A stretch of 64,000 nt of DNA from contig NZ_BBXD01000017.1 in NCBI RefSeq assembly GCF_001570545.1, positions 346,099 through 410,098 on the forward strand, read 5' to 3'. Of the stretch, positions 39,633 through 49,100 are shown in pieces. Both the position numbers and the translations under genes were made by a program. The notes under the pieces were generated by a model. The model was not told the DNA's origin, did not search any database, and saw only the letters and a program-made list of their open reading frames with translations. Numbering within the stretch: the first letter of the stretch is position 1; each line of letters opens with the position of its first letter. The DNA comes from Herbidospora mongoliensis. Its GTDB lineage: Bacteria; Actinomycetota; Actinomycetes; Streptosporangiales; Streptosporangiaceae.

Positions 39633-40010
39633 GTGCCTGCCGAAAATTCCATCCGTGCGGTTCAAGCGGCATGTGAGTACTCGTGGAGGATTCCGCCGAG
39701 CCGGTCTCGTCGGCGGATGGTCAAGCTCGTGATCCGTTCTGGATCGGTGATCGGATCCGGGACGGGACGCAGCGGTGCGGCCTGGGCAAGGGCTTGATGG
39801 GCGCGGTGCCGGTTGTAGAACTGTTCGTACTCGCGCAGGGCGTGCCGCAAGTGGTGTTCGTTCCACAGCAGGCAGCGGTCGAGTAGGTCGCGGCAGCACG
39901 ACTGCACCCACCGTTCCATGATCGCGTTCATCCGCGGCATCCGGATACCAGTGAGCACGGTCTGAATGCCGGCCTGAGCCAGGATTTCGTCTATGAGCGC
40001 GGGGACTTGG
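39633..40010 (-). mobile_element. 3' remnant of type B rve IS, cut by IS110
   Basis: The left end CTGTGCCTGCCGAAAATTCC matches the ends of the intact element at 59542. The minus frame gives PALIDEILAQAGIQTVLTGI, NAIMERWVQSCCRDLLDRCL, LREYEQFYNRHRAHQALAQA, RRRDRLGGILHEYSHAA, the C-terminal third of that transposase. It stops near 40010, where the IS110 element begins. Confidence 0.8.
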
Positions 40011-40204
40011 ACCCTGGAACGTCTGAGTCCTGCACTGAGACCGTGTCCCCGCTGGTGACCGGGAGGGCTTGACCGTTGATGGGGTGTCGTGCCCTCTGGA
40101 TCCTTGTGATGGGTTCGGGGCGAGCACTGATCCATTAGGGCGCGCGCTGTTCTCCCTTGGCTGCCCTGACCAGCGGTGATGGAACATGAGGGAGAAGGTG
40201 CGCG
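40011..40204 (+). ncRNA. IS110 left-end non-coding region, candidate bridge RNA
   Basis: About 194 bases between the truncated type B element and the IS110 transposase start have no gene. IS110-group elements encode their bridge RNA in this 5' non-coding end (established for IS621). I have not folded it; assignment rests on position and family only. Confidence 0.35.
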
Positions 40205-41443
40205 TTGCTGTTCATCGGCGATGATTGGGCCGAGGATCACCACGATGTGGAACTTCAGGACGAGACCGGGCGAGTGCTGGTAGTCAGGCAACTGCCGGAG
40301 GGGATCGCCGGGATCACCAAACTGCACGCCCTGGTGGCTGAGCACGCCAGGGACCAAGCCGGCGAGGACGTTGATACTGGTCAGGTCGTGGTCGGCATCG
40401 AGACCGACCGAGGCCCGTGGGTCGAGGCGCTGATCGCGGCCGGCTATCAGGTGTATGCGATCAACCCGTTGCAGGCCAGCCGGTTTAAGGAGCGGTATGG
40501 AACCTCGCGGGCCAAGAGCGACAAGGGCGACGCGCACGCGCTGGCAGACATGGTCCGTATCGATAGGGCCCAGTTGCGGCCGGTCGCCGGCGACACCGAA
40601 CCCGCCCAGGCCATCAAGGTAGTGGCCCGCGCGCACCAGACGATGGTGGGGGAGCGCACTCGCACCATGTTGCGGCTGCGTGCGGCGCTGCGCGAGTATT
40701 TCCCAGCAGCGCTGATCGCCTACGACGAGCTGGGCTTGGCCGGCGCAGACACCCTGGAATTGCTGCAGTTGGCGCCTGCCCCGGACATGGCTGCCGCGCT
40801 GGAGATGCCGGTGATCGCCGCGGCGTTGAAGCGAGCCCGCCGCCGCAGTGTCGCCGCCAAGGCCGAGGGCATCGCTGCTGCACTGCGAACCGAGCAACTG
40901 GGCCGCTCCAGGACGGTGACGGCTGCCTATGCGGCGATCGTTACGTCTCTGGCTGCGGTGATCACTATCTTCAACGCCCAGATCAAGCATCTGGAACGGC
41001 AGGTGGAGTCCCATTTTCGGGAGCACCCGGCTGCTGAGATCTACCTCTCCCAGCCCGGTATCGGGGTGATCACTGGCGCCCGGGTACTCGCCGAGTTCGG
41101 AGACGATCCCGAGCGTTACGCCTCCGCGAAAGCCCGGAAGAACTACGCCGCCACCAGTCCGATCACCCGTGCCTCAGGCAAGAGCAGGGTGGTGATCGCC
41201 AGGTTCGTGCACAACGACCGGCTGGTGGACGCCCTGCGCGCTCAGGCGTTCTCGGCCATCAACGGCTCACCAGGAGCCCGCGCCTACTACGACAAGCAGC
41301 GGGCCCGCGAAGCCGACCACGGCGCCGCGCTCCGCCAAGTCGCCAACCGGCTGGTCGGCATCCTGCATGGCTGTCTGAAAACCGGCACCATCTATAACGA
41401 GCACACCGCCTGGTCCCACCATCTCAACATCGCAGCTGCTTGA
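40205..41443 (+). CDS. IS110-family DEDD transposase
   Basis: 412 residues. The N-terminal RuvC-like DEDD domain (FIGDDWAEDHHDVELQDETG; VVGIETDRGPWVEALIAAGY; YGTSRAKSDKGDAHALADMV) is followed by a coiled linker and the C-terminal Tnp_IS116 domain (YLSQPGIGVITGARVLAEFG; ARKNYAATSPITRASGKSRV) with the Ser of ASGKS as probable nucleophile. Looks complete. IS110 elements recombine without inverted repeats or target duplication, guided by a bridge RNA. It lies between two truncated IS elements, so it inserted into or beside mobile DNA. Confidence 0.9.
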   Translation: MLFIGDDWAEDHHDVELQDETGRVLVVRQLPEGIAGITKLHALVAEHARDQAGEDVDTGQVVVGIETDRGPWVEALIAAGYQVYAINPLQASRFKERYGTSRAKSDKGDAHALADMVRIDRAQLRPVAGDTEPAQAIKVVARAHQTMVGERTRTMLRLRAALREYFPAALIAYDELGLAGADTLELLQLAPAPDMAAALEMPVIAAALKRARRRSVAAKAEGIAAALRTEQLGRSRTVTAAYAAIVTSLAAVITIFNAQIKHLERQVESHFREHPAAEIYLSQPGIGVITGARVLAEFGDDPERYASAKARKNYAATSPITRASGKSRVVIARFVHNDRLVDALRAQAFSAINGSPGARAYYDKQRAREADHGAALRQVANRLVGILHGCLKTGTIYNEHTAWSHHLNIAAA

Positions 41444-41459
41444 CGCCGAACGGCATGGG

Positions 41460-42353
41460 GTGTCTCGGTGGGCGGGAGGCCGTCCCCGCCTGCTCAGTGA
41501 TGACGAGGAAGAGCTCGTCATCCAGATGGCCACCACCCGCCCGGCCAAGCTCGGGCAGCCCTTCACCCGCTGGTCGATCCGCAAACTGGCCGCCCATCTG
41601 CAACGCCTTCCCGGCCGACCGCTCCTCATCGGCCGCGAGGCGTTACGCAATCTGCTCGCCCGCCGGGGGATCACCTTTCAGCGCACCAAGACCTGGAAGG
41701 AGTCTCCCGATCTGGATTTCGAGGCCAAGCTGGATCGGATCGAGTACGCCCTGACCCAGCGCCCGGAACGGACTTTCGCCTTCGACGAGTTCGGACCTTT
41801 GGGCATCCGCCCCACCGCCGGATCCGGGTGGACGCGACAGGGCCGGCCGGACCGGTTGCCGGCCACCTACCACCGCACCCACGGAATCACCTACTTCCAC
41901 GGCTGCTACTCCGTCGGCGACGACACCTTGTGGGGCGTCAACCGGCGCCGCAAGGGCATCGACCACACCTGGGTCGCGTTGAGGTCGATCCGCGCGGCCC
42001 GCCCGGACGGCGCCCCCATCTACGTGATCCTGGACAATCTGTCCGCGCACAAGAACTGGCGCATCCGGGCCTGGGCCAGGCGCAACAAGGTCGAGTTGTG
42101 CTTCACCCCGACCTACGCCTCGTGGGCCAACCCGATCGAGGCGCACTTCGGGCCGCTACGCCAGTTCACCATCGCAGGCTCCGACCATCCCAACCACACC
42201 GTCCAGACGCGGGCTCTGCACGCCTATCTGCGCTGGCGCAACCGCAACGCCCGCCATCCCGACGTCCTGGCAGCCCAACGCCGTGAACGCGCCCGCGTCC
42301 GCAGCGAGAAACGCGTCCGCTGGGGCGGCCGACCACTGTCAGCCGCGGCCTGA
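41460..42353 (+). pseudogene. IS630-family transposase, N-terminus truncated
   Basis: 297 residues, starting inside the winged helix region (WAGGRPRLLSDDEEELVIQM). The DDE domain is whole: FAFDEFGPLGIRPTAGSGW, YVILDNLSAHKNWRIRAWAR, FTPTYASWANPIEAHFGPLR. The first helix-turn-helix (about 50-80 residues) expected of IS630 proteins is missing because the IS110 element abuts at about 41450. Probably inactive, though a short protein could be made from the ATG. Confidence 0.75.
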
Positions 42354-42882
42354 CCACCCAACCCGGCCAACGTTTCCGGTCACAGCACTAGGCCGTGAAC
42401 CAGGCGAATTCTTCGCCGGCAGGGACGGACGAAGCGATGTCCGGACCGTTCACGTTAGGTCCGATTCTCGGGAACGTCATTTCGAGTGCCTGGCCGCCCA
42501 TCCGCTCTCGTCGAAGCTCGCGCGAGCGCATGTGCGGGCGTCGTTGATCGCAGCGGGACGTGAAGATCTGGCCGGAGCTGCCGAACTGGTGGTTGCCGAA
42601 CTGGTGGCGAACGCAATCACGGCAACTCGGGAGGCCGCATCTGCGGGTGCGGTGGGCACTGGTCCGGGAACCGTGGGAATAGGGGTGTACCTGGCCGGCG
42701 GGGGCGCGGTTGTGGAGGTCTGGGATTGCAGCCGGACCCCTCCTCAGGTGGTCGATCCCGCAGACGATGACGAAGGTGGGCGGGGGCTGCTGCTGGTCGG
42801 CGCGTTGTCGTCGGACTGGGGTTACCGGCGTCCGGTCTCCGGCGGGAAGGTCGTGTACGCGACCATCGGGGCGGCGTTATGA
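42283..42882 (+). CDS. HATPase-domain anti-sigma-type protein, N-terminus uncertain
   Basis: The coding pattern begins about 42460: HFECLAAHPLSSKLARAHVR, AELVVAELVANAITATREAA (N-box), GGGAVVEVWDCSRTPPQVVD, GGRGLLLVGALSSDWGYR. This is the RsbW/SpoIIAB-like serine kinase fold seen in many actinomycete regulators. The only ATG in frame (42283) lies inside the IS630 transposase end, and the next possible start, GTG 42532, would cut the domain; so the IS may have removed the real start. The stop overlaps the next ATG (ATGA), indicating an operon with 42879 and probably 43280. Confidence 0.65.
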   Translation: MNAPASAARNASAGAADHCQPRPDHPTRPTFPVTALGREPGEFFAGRDGRSDVRTVHVRSDSRERHFECLAAHPLSSKLARAHVRASLIAAGREDLAGAAELVVAELVANAITATREAASAGAVGTGPGTVGIGVYLAGGGAVVEVWDCSRTPPQVVDPADDDEGGRGLLLVGALSSDWGYRRPVSGGKVVYATIGAAL

Positions 42883-43256
42883 GCGGCTCGGGAGAGATCA
42901 CGCGGGTAGACGCGGCGGGCGACGATGCGGTGGATCTGCGGTCGCTGGAACGGCTGTTGGGGTCGATGGAGATTCCTACGGTCTTCGTCGCTGAGATGCG
43001 TGAGGCGACTGCCACGCGGGCGGCTGCTCCGGGGCTGGTTGTGCTCACCAGGGAGCGGCTGGAAGTCGCGCGGGTTCACATCGCGCCGCGTGGCCGGTCG
43101 TTCATGGTCGCGTTCTTGATGGGGCCGGGTGCCGATGTGCCGCGTCTGATGACGGCGCGGACTGCCGAACAGGCGGCTTCGACGATCGCGGCCTATCGGG
43201 GGTCGGGGCCTATCGGGGGTCGGGGCCTATCGGGGGTCGGGGCCTCTGGCCAGTAG
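42879..43256 (+). CDS. Hypothetical protein with repeat-made C-terminus
   Basis: 125 residues: VDLRSLERLLGSMEIPTVFV, APGLVVLTRERLEVARVHIA, SFMVAFLMGPGADVPRLMTA, RTAEQAASTIAAYRG, then a tail encoded by three 17-bp repeats (SGPIGGRGLSGVGASGQ). Translationally coupled to the HATPase gene (ATGA). Not a family I can name. Because 17 is not a multiple of three, each repeat is read in a different frame and changes in copy number would alter the tail and stop. Confidence 0.65.
   Translation: MSGSGEITRVDAAGDDAVDLRSLERLLGSMEIPTVFVAEMREATATRAAAPGLVVLTRERLEVARVHIAPRGRSFMVAFLMGPGADVPRLMTARTAEQAASTIAAYRGSGPIGGRGLSGVGASGQ
43194..43244 (+). repeat. Three tandem 17-bp G-rich repeats
   Basis: TATCGGGGGTCGGGGCC occurs three times without a gap (43194, 43211, 43228). 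Each unit has a G5 and a G4 run, so the plus strand could form G-quadruplexes. Confidence 0.9.
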
Positions 43257-43279
43257 CTCGGCGGAACGCGGGGCTAGCG

Positions 43280-43732
43280 ATGTCGCTGAGTAGGGCGCTG
43301 CGGGGGCCTCTTCGCCTGTCGAGTAGGGCGCTGTGGGGGGCGGCCCTTCGCGCGTCGGATCACGTCGTCCGGGAGCGGGAGCCGACAGACGGTGAGGCGG
43401 CGAGAGAAGGGATCGAAGACCTGGCGGTCTTGCTGGCAGAGCGCGGGATCTATGTCCTGTGCGACGGCGGCGCTCCGGGGGTGATGTATATTCGCCGGTC
43501 TTCGGACGGGGAGCTTGGCGCGTGGGCGATGTACGGCGTTCGGGGCGGGCTGTACTTCGTGGGGGCGTTCTCTGGCTCGGTCGGGGTGGCCTCGGATGTG
43601 TTCGAGGCGGCGGAACTGGTGCCGGGGTATGGGCCGACGTCGTTGACGGCGCTGCGCTGGTCGGAGGACTGGTCGGACTTCCAAGCAGAGCTTGCGTACT
43701 GGCGAGAGCGGTTGTACGGCGGTGAGGAATGA
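43280..43732 (+). CDS. Hypothetical protein, third gene of HATPase operon
   Basis: 150 residues: REGIEDLAVLLAERGIYVLC, DGGAPGVMYIRRSSDGELGA, WAMYGVRGGLYFVGAFSGS, LRWSEDWSDFQAELAYWRER. Starts 24 bases after the preceding stop. Family unknown; soluble with an amphipathic centre. Its position next to a HATPase-fold protein suggests a small regulatory or partner role, which is inference. Confidence 0.6.
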   Translation: MSLSRALRGPLRLSSRALWGAALRASDHVVREREPTDGEAAREGIEDLAVLLAERGIYVLCDGGAPGVMYIRRSSDGELGAWAMYGVRGGLYFVGAFSGSVGVASDVFEAAELVPGYGPTSLTALRWSEDWSDFQAELAYWRERLYGGEE

Positions 43733-43942
43733 GGGTGCTCGGGGCTGGTTGAGACGGCCGCCGGGCCGGTGGGCTTCCCTCCCGGGTACTTGCAGCGGGA
43801 CCCGAAGAGGTGGGCTGCCGCGTGTGTCCCCCGCGCACGCGGCCGGTCCGGCGGTACGAGGGCGGGGTGGGTTGTAGCGCGTCCGGCGCTCCCTGCCCCG
43901 CCTTTTTCATGGGGATTTCCAGGGTGATCACGAGATGAGGAG

Positions 43943-44334
43943 GTGAGGCGCGTGGTGGTTCCGTACGTGCTCGCGCGGTCTAAGGAACTGATCAAGGATC
44001 CGATCAAGTTCGTCTATTCGGGCGGGGTGTACGAGCTGGTCTATGCCCCGGCTGGCCGGCGGTCCGATGTGGTGATGGGCGTGTTGCGGGCGCGGGTGAA
44101 GACCTCCCGCGGGGTGACCCGATGTGGCGGCTGGTTAACACCCTTCGGCAGTGGCGCTGCATGACCAAGAAGCTGTGCCAGGTGTGCGGGGAACCGGCGG
44201 GCCGGGACCAAGGTGGTATCCCGTGGATCCTGACGCAGAGTGCTTTCCACAAGATGTCGTACTCGCCGGTGGACTGCGGGGACACCAACTCTCCGCCCAC
44301 GTGCCGGGGGCGGCTTGTTGGCCGGAGTCGTTGA
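43943..44334 (+). pseudogene. Zinc-type hypothetical gene broken by frameshift and IS
   Basis: One frame gives VVVPYVLARSKELIKDPIKF, VYSGGVYELVYAPAG, VVMGVLRARVKTSRGV; the next gives WRLVNTLRQWRCMTKKLCQV, CGEPAGRDQGGIPWILTQSA, DTNSPPTC. Together they form one protein with a CxxCG..C pair. The frame breaks at about 44118 and again near 44310, and the ISL3 element begins at 44376. Family not named. Confidence 0.55.
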
Positions 44335-44375
44335 GGCGATGCTGTCGTCGGTTCCTGAAAACTGGGATCTGGGAT

Positions 44376-46104
44376 CTGGGATCTGGCCCACATTTCGTGA
44401 TGAATACCGGTCCGTAGCCTCGGGCTGGCTGGCCAGGATGCGTCGAGTGCGATGATCGTTGCCTGGGTGCCCTGCTCCCGCACCTGTCGGCCGTCGAGAT
44501 CGAGAGCGTTGTCCAGTCCGAGACGGCTGTGAGGGTGGTCGCGCGCACAAGCGTGGTGCCGCTGCCATGCCCGGCTTGCGGGACGGTGTCGATCAGGCAG
44601 CACTCCCGATACCGGCGGCGGCTGGCCGACACGGCGCTGGGTGAGCGCCGGATGGAGATCTTCCTTTCCGTGAGACGGTTGACCTGCGTGAATGAGACCT
44701 GCGACAAGAAGACCTTCGCTGAGCAGGTCGATGGGCTGACCGCTCGGTACGGTCGCCGGACGCCACTGCTGCGCACGGTGCTGGAGAAGGTCGCTGTCGC
44801 TCTGGCCGGTCGGGCCGGGGCGAGGTTGGCGCGATCGTTGGGTACCAGGGTGTCCCAGTCGACGTTACTGCGGCTGCTCATGGCCATCCCGGACCCCGCG
44901 TTCGCGACGCCGAAGGTGCTCGGCGTGGACGATTTCGCGTTCCGGCGTGGCCAGGTCCACAGCACGATCTTGATCGATTGCGAGACCGGTGCCCCGATCG
45001 AGGTCTTGGCCACCCGCGACGCCGAGCCGCTGGCCGGCTGGCTGGCCGACCATCCCGGCGTTGAGGTGATCTGCCGGGACCGGTCCGGCGCCTACGCCGA
45101 TGCCGCACGTACCGGCGCGCCGGACGCGATCCAGGTCGCCGACCGATTCCATCTGTGGCAGAACATCGGCAAAGCCGTCGAACGCAGCGTTGCCGCGCAC
45201 CGTTCCTGCCTACGCGCTGCCGGGGAGGCCAGCCTCGAAGAGGGTGTCGATGTCGAGCCGACCGGCGGTCAGCTTCACTCCGAGGAGGACCCGACAGGGA
45301 AGTTCGCCGAGCGCGCCCAACATCACCATGCCATGGTTCACGACTTGATCGCCGAGGGCCACGGGATTCGGGGAATCGCTCGCCGGCTCGGCTGGGGTCG
45401 CCACACCGTCCAGCGCTACGCCAGGGCGGGGACCTGGCAGGAACTCGTGGACGGCAAGTGGAAAGGCGCGCGGCGCAGCAAGCTCGACCCGTTCAAGCCC
45501 TTCCTCCACCAGCGCTGGGAGGCCGGCTGCACGAACGCCCGCAAGCTCTATGCGGACATCACCGAGCAGGGGTTCACGGGCAGCTACGCCATCGTCAGCC
45601 AGTATCTGGAGCAGTACCGCACCGACCCCGGGCCCATCCCGCCGCCCCCGCCGACGGTCCGGCAGGTCACCGGCTGGCTTACCCGCCATCCCGACAACCT
45701 GACCGAGGACGACCGGTTCGGCCTGAAGGCTGTTCTGAAACACTGCCCCGAACTACAGGCCGTCCGCGAGCATGTCGGCGAGTTCGGGCGCATGCTCACT
45801 GAGCTCAAAGGCCAGGACCTGCCCGCGTGGATCGCCGCCGTCAGCGCCTCGGCGCTCCCGGGTCTGTCCTCCTTCGCCAGGGGCCTGGAAGCCGACCTGG
45901 AGGCGGTTCTTGCCGGGCTGACGATGCGCTGGAACTCCGGCCCCGTCGAAGGACGCGTCAACCACATCAAAATGGTCAAGCGTCAGATGTTCGGCCGCGC
46001 CAGCCTCGCCCTCCTGCGCAAACGCATCCTGCTCACCGCGGCCACCGCCAGGTGACGACCACGGGCGGGGCTGACACCACCACGAAATGTGGGCCAGATC
46101 CCAG
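44376..46104 (+). mobile_element. ISL3-family element, copy 1
   Basis: Bounded by 24-bp inverted repeats (44376-44399 and 46081-46104; core GGCCCACATTTCGTG). The left end carries TGGGATC three times in tandem. I could not define an 8-bp target duplication. It ends 93 bases before the subtilase stop. A truncated identical copy is at 54583. Confidence 0.85.
44529..46055 (+). CDS. ISL3-family transposase
   Basis: 508 residues from GTG 44529. Zinc-binding N-terminus (PCPACGTVSIRQHSRYRRRL, LTCVNETCDKKTFAEQV), then the DDE catalytic domain: VLGVDDFAFRRGQVHSTILI, VICRDRSGAYADAARTGAPD, and SGPVEGRVNHIKMVKRQMFG with the Glu. An insertion-domain helix-turn-helix (GHGIRGIARRLGWGRHTVQR) lies between. 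Reading upstream in frame adds ALLPHLSAVEIESVVQSETA without a start codon, so the true start may be a non-canonical codon nearer the left end. Appears intact. Confidence 0.88.
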   Translation: MRVVARTSVVPLPCPACGTVSIRQHSRYRRRLADTALGERRMEIFLSVRRLTCVNETCDKKTFAEQVDGLTARYGRRTPLLRTVLEKVAVALAGRAGARLARSLGTRVSQSTLLRLLMAIPDPAFATPKVLGVDDFAFRRGQVHSTILIDCETGAPIEVLATRDAEPLAGWLADHPGVEVICRDRSGAYADAARTGAPDAIQVADRFHLWQNIGKAVERSVAAHRSCLRAAGEASLEEGVDVEPTGGQLHSEEDPTGKFAERAQHHHAMVHDLIAEGHGIRGIARRLGWGRHTVQRYARAGTWQELVDGKWKGARRSKLDPFKPFLHQRWEAGCTNARKLYADITEQGFTGSYAIVSQYLEQYRTDPGPIPPPPPTVRQVTGWLTRHPDNLTEDDRFGLKAVLKHCPELQAVREHVGEFGRMLTELKGQDLPAWIAAVSASALPGLSSFARGLEADLEAVLAGLTMRWNSGPVEGRVNHIKMVKRQMFGRASLALLRKRILLTAATAR

Positions 46105-46196
46105 AAGTCGCCCCTAAAACCAGTGGGCACGACGGAGTTCCGCGTCGGGTACGTCACCGCGTGATCCCTGCGGCCCTGGGCAATCGAACACGATCG

Positions 46197-49100
46197 TCAT
46201 CGAGATGGCTCGCCGTCGAGAACCAGGACAGTTAGCCCGTTCAGCTGCACCTCGACGCGGCGGTCGGGTGCGCCCGCTCGTTCACCGCTGGCGCTGGCTG
46301 CTGTCTCACCCTTGCCGCTCGGGCGGACATCCGGCACAGCGAACGATCCATCGAGGATGTCTCGGAAGGCGGTCAGGGTGTTCTCGGCCCTGAGCCTGGA
46401 CAATTCGTCGTTGTAGGACGAGCTTCCGGCTTTGTCGGCGTATCCGGTGATGGACATGGTGCTGCTGGGCGAGGTGAGGAACGGCCTCCACAGTGCCGAT
46501 ACGATCCTGACTCGCTGACGGGCCGCCGGAGTTAGCAACGCGCTGTCGAAGCAGAAGTGCACGTCGCGGAAGCCGCCCCCTCGAACGGCAAAGAGCGGGT
46601 CTTGGTCGGGCCGCGTAAGATCCAGAACGTCCAGCCGTTTGGTTGCCGACGTCCAGCCAATCATGAGGTCGAGCCCGATACTTCCGCCCACTCCCTTCAG
46701 AGTCCACTTGCGGGGGTTGATTCGTTCGTTCGTCTCGAATTCGATGATGGTGGACAGCTCTGGACCCGCCGATAGGACGGTCAATGGCGGAAGCAGCCCG
46801 GAGCCGTAGATGAGGAGGAACCCGGCGCTCAGCTGCGCTGAGACGATCCCGGCCATGGCGCCGACGCCAGCCTTGCCCTGCTCGATCCGACCGACGAAGT
46901 CGCCGCGCGCCCAGGGAAGCAAAGATGTGGCCTGCCCTCGGAAGTGGTCGATCCCGAACTTCACGGAGCCTCCGAAGCTGGCGAACCATACCCTGAGCGT
47001 GATCGGGTTCGGCCATGCCGTCGGCTCGACCTGTCGAACCGACATCTCCCCGAGACCTCCTCCTAAGAGCGCGGCCGCCCCCCCGAGTTCAAGATTGACG
47101 TCGTAGACGTACGTATCAGCCTTGCCCCGCGACGGCTTGACGCCAAGGACTGAGTCTCCGCCGATCGGGCGCTCGGCGGCCTGGGCGAGCATTTGGATCC
47201 AATCGAGGCAGCTCTGGCGACGGTTGCCGTTGCTGAAGCCGGTCTGCGAGAGCATCCGCTGGACGATCGTGCGCGCCAGCAAGATGTCGCTCTGATGCAC
47301 GCCGTTGGCCGGATCGTTGACCGTCTTGTCGACGAACCGCTCGAGCTTCTCGATCAGATCGTCGCGAGCCGAGTCGCCGACCGACCGGTATCCGGTGGCC
47401 TCGGCGGCCCGGCGGACCAGCTCGATGAATTCGGTAGAGCAAAATTGCCGGTGTAGGAAGGCGGCCTGGTCCTGTGACAGGGGCAGGTGCTCGTGCCGGT
47501 ACAGGTATGGCCCCATGTGCACGCTGGACAGGGATTCCTTGGTGAGTTCGACCGGGCTGTCGAGCGCACGGCTGATGCTCTGGACCGTCGTGGGGAACAC
47601 GGTCGAGCGAGATTCCACTCGGTGCGCCACGACGAACTGTCCGCCGGAACTCTCGGCGAACTCCAGGCCGGCGTCGCGGATCCGGAGGAGGTATCGTCGC
47701 TCGACGTGCGCCCTGTCTACCACGAAGAAGTCGCCCTGAGCATCGAGGTCGCCCGCAAAGAAACTCACGGTCCGATCGGTTGCCGGGGCGAAGGGGCTGG
47801 CGAAGGGTGACAGGCTGAACTCGACATGCCGACCTGCTTGATTGAGCATGAGCGCGCCCAATGCCTGAGTGTGTCCGGGACTTGTGTACTCATACCGGCC
47901 TGTGAGGTCGTCCGGGGCGTTTTCGGGCTCGGGTGCTGCTGTCTTGTTCTCACCGCGGCCGACGCATACGACGGGCCCATCCTGTTCCGGTGGCTTTGAC
48001 GGCGCTCCGACTTTCGCCGTCACCTCCGCCTGTAGCCACCTCCAGTCGTCGGCGAATCGGTGGCCTTGGGGGATGGGGCAGTATCCGCGTTCTTGGGCAA
48101 AGGCGGCAAAATAGGCGAAATCTGTGAGCAGATCCACGTCTCGGACGCCGAGATCGATCGCCCGCTGTACTCGTTGGAGTGCTGGCAGATAGGACAGGGT
48201 CGCCTGTGTGTCGAGCTCGACCCTGGCCTGAGGCGACAGCTTGTCGAGCCGTTTGTCCCATAGGGCCTTGCAGTGGGGGGTGACGGCTTCTGCGAGGACG
48301 TCACTGGGACGGGCAGGGGATGTGGGGCGTAGGAGTGCCTGACCGGGCGGCATCCGGCCGGCAGGGTCGAGGATCCTTCTGGCGAACCGGTCGGTGCGGG
48401 AATGCGGGATGGCGCCGTTCTCGATCACGATGGCGTACAGGCCGGGTCCACACCGTTCCGATCGGATGTGGGCCGAGCCGAGGGCGGTATGCGGCACGAG
48501 GCGTGGGTCGGCGATCACTGCGACATGTCCGAGACCGGGCTCGCCCAGGGCGACCCGCACCAGAAGGTCCCCGGCCTCGATCGCCAGACCCGGCGCCTCG
48601 CCGGGGCGCGCGAGGATGTCGAAGGAGGCGTTGATCCAGGTTGAGTGGCGTCCACCGCGCATAAGACCCCGATACAGCATCTCGGGACTCAAGGAATTCG
48701 GGAAGGCGGCGTCGAGCTTGGGATTCATGGTCGTCTCCGTTCGAGCAAGGTCGGACAGCGCCTCCACCGCACTGGCGGTGTCCAGGTAGCCGCTACCCGA
48801 CCTTCCTGCGGCGTCGTCGGCCATCGGCTGCGCGGTGCGCATGAGCAGGGCGCGGATCTCGACGGCTGCCAGCGGGTACGAGGCACCCTGCAGGCACAGG
48901 GCGGCCGTCCCGGTGGCGTGCGGCGCGGCCATGCTCGTCCCGGACTTGCAGGTCAGCAGCTCAGGGCTGCCGGTGCCGTCAGGCGGAGCCGAGCGTGCTG
49001 CGATAACACGCACGCCGGGAGCGACCAGGTCGGGTTTGGCTCTGCCGTCCCGTGTCGGTCCGGCACTGCTGAACGCGGCCAGCTCCCGCGTGGCGGAGTG

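Noticed and set aside
43194..43244. Possible CRISPR repeats
   Set aside because: Units are directly adjacent with no spacers and lie within a coding sequence; no cas genes seen.
44363..44385. Triple TGGGATC as a regulatory repeat
   Set aside because: It is continuous with the ISL3 left inverted repeat, so it most likely arose from insertion or slippage at the IS end.
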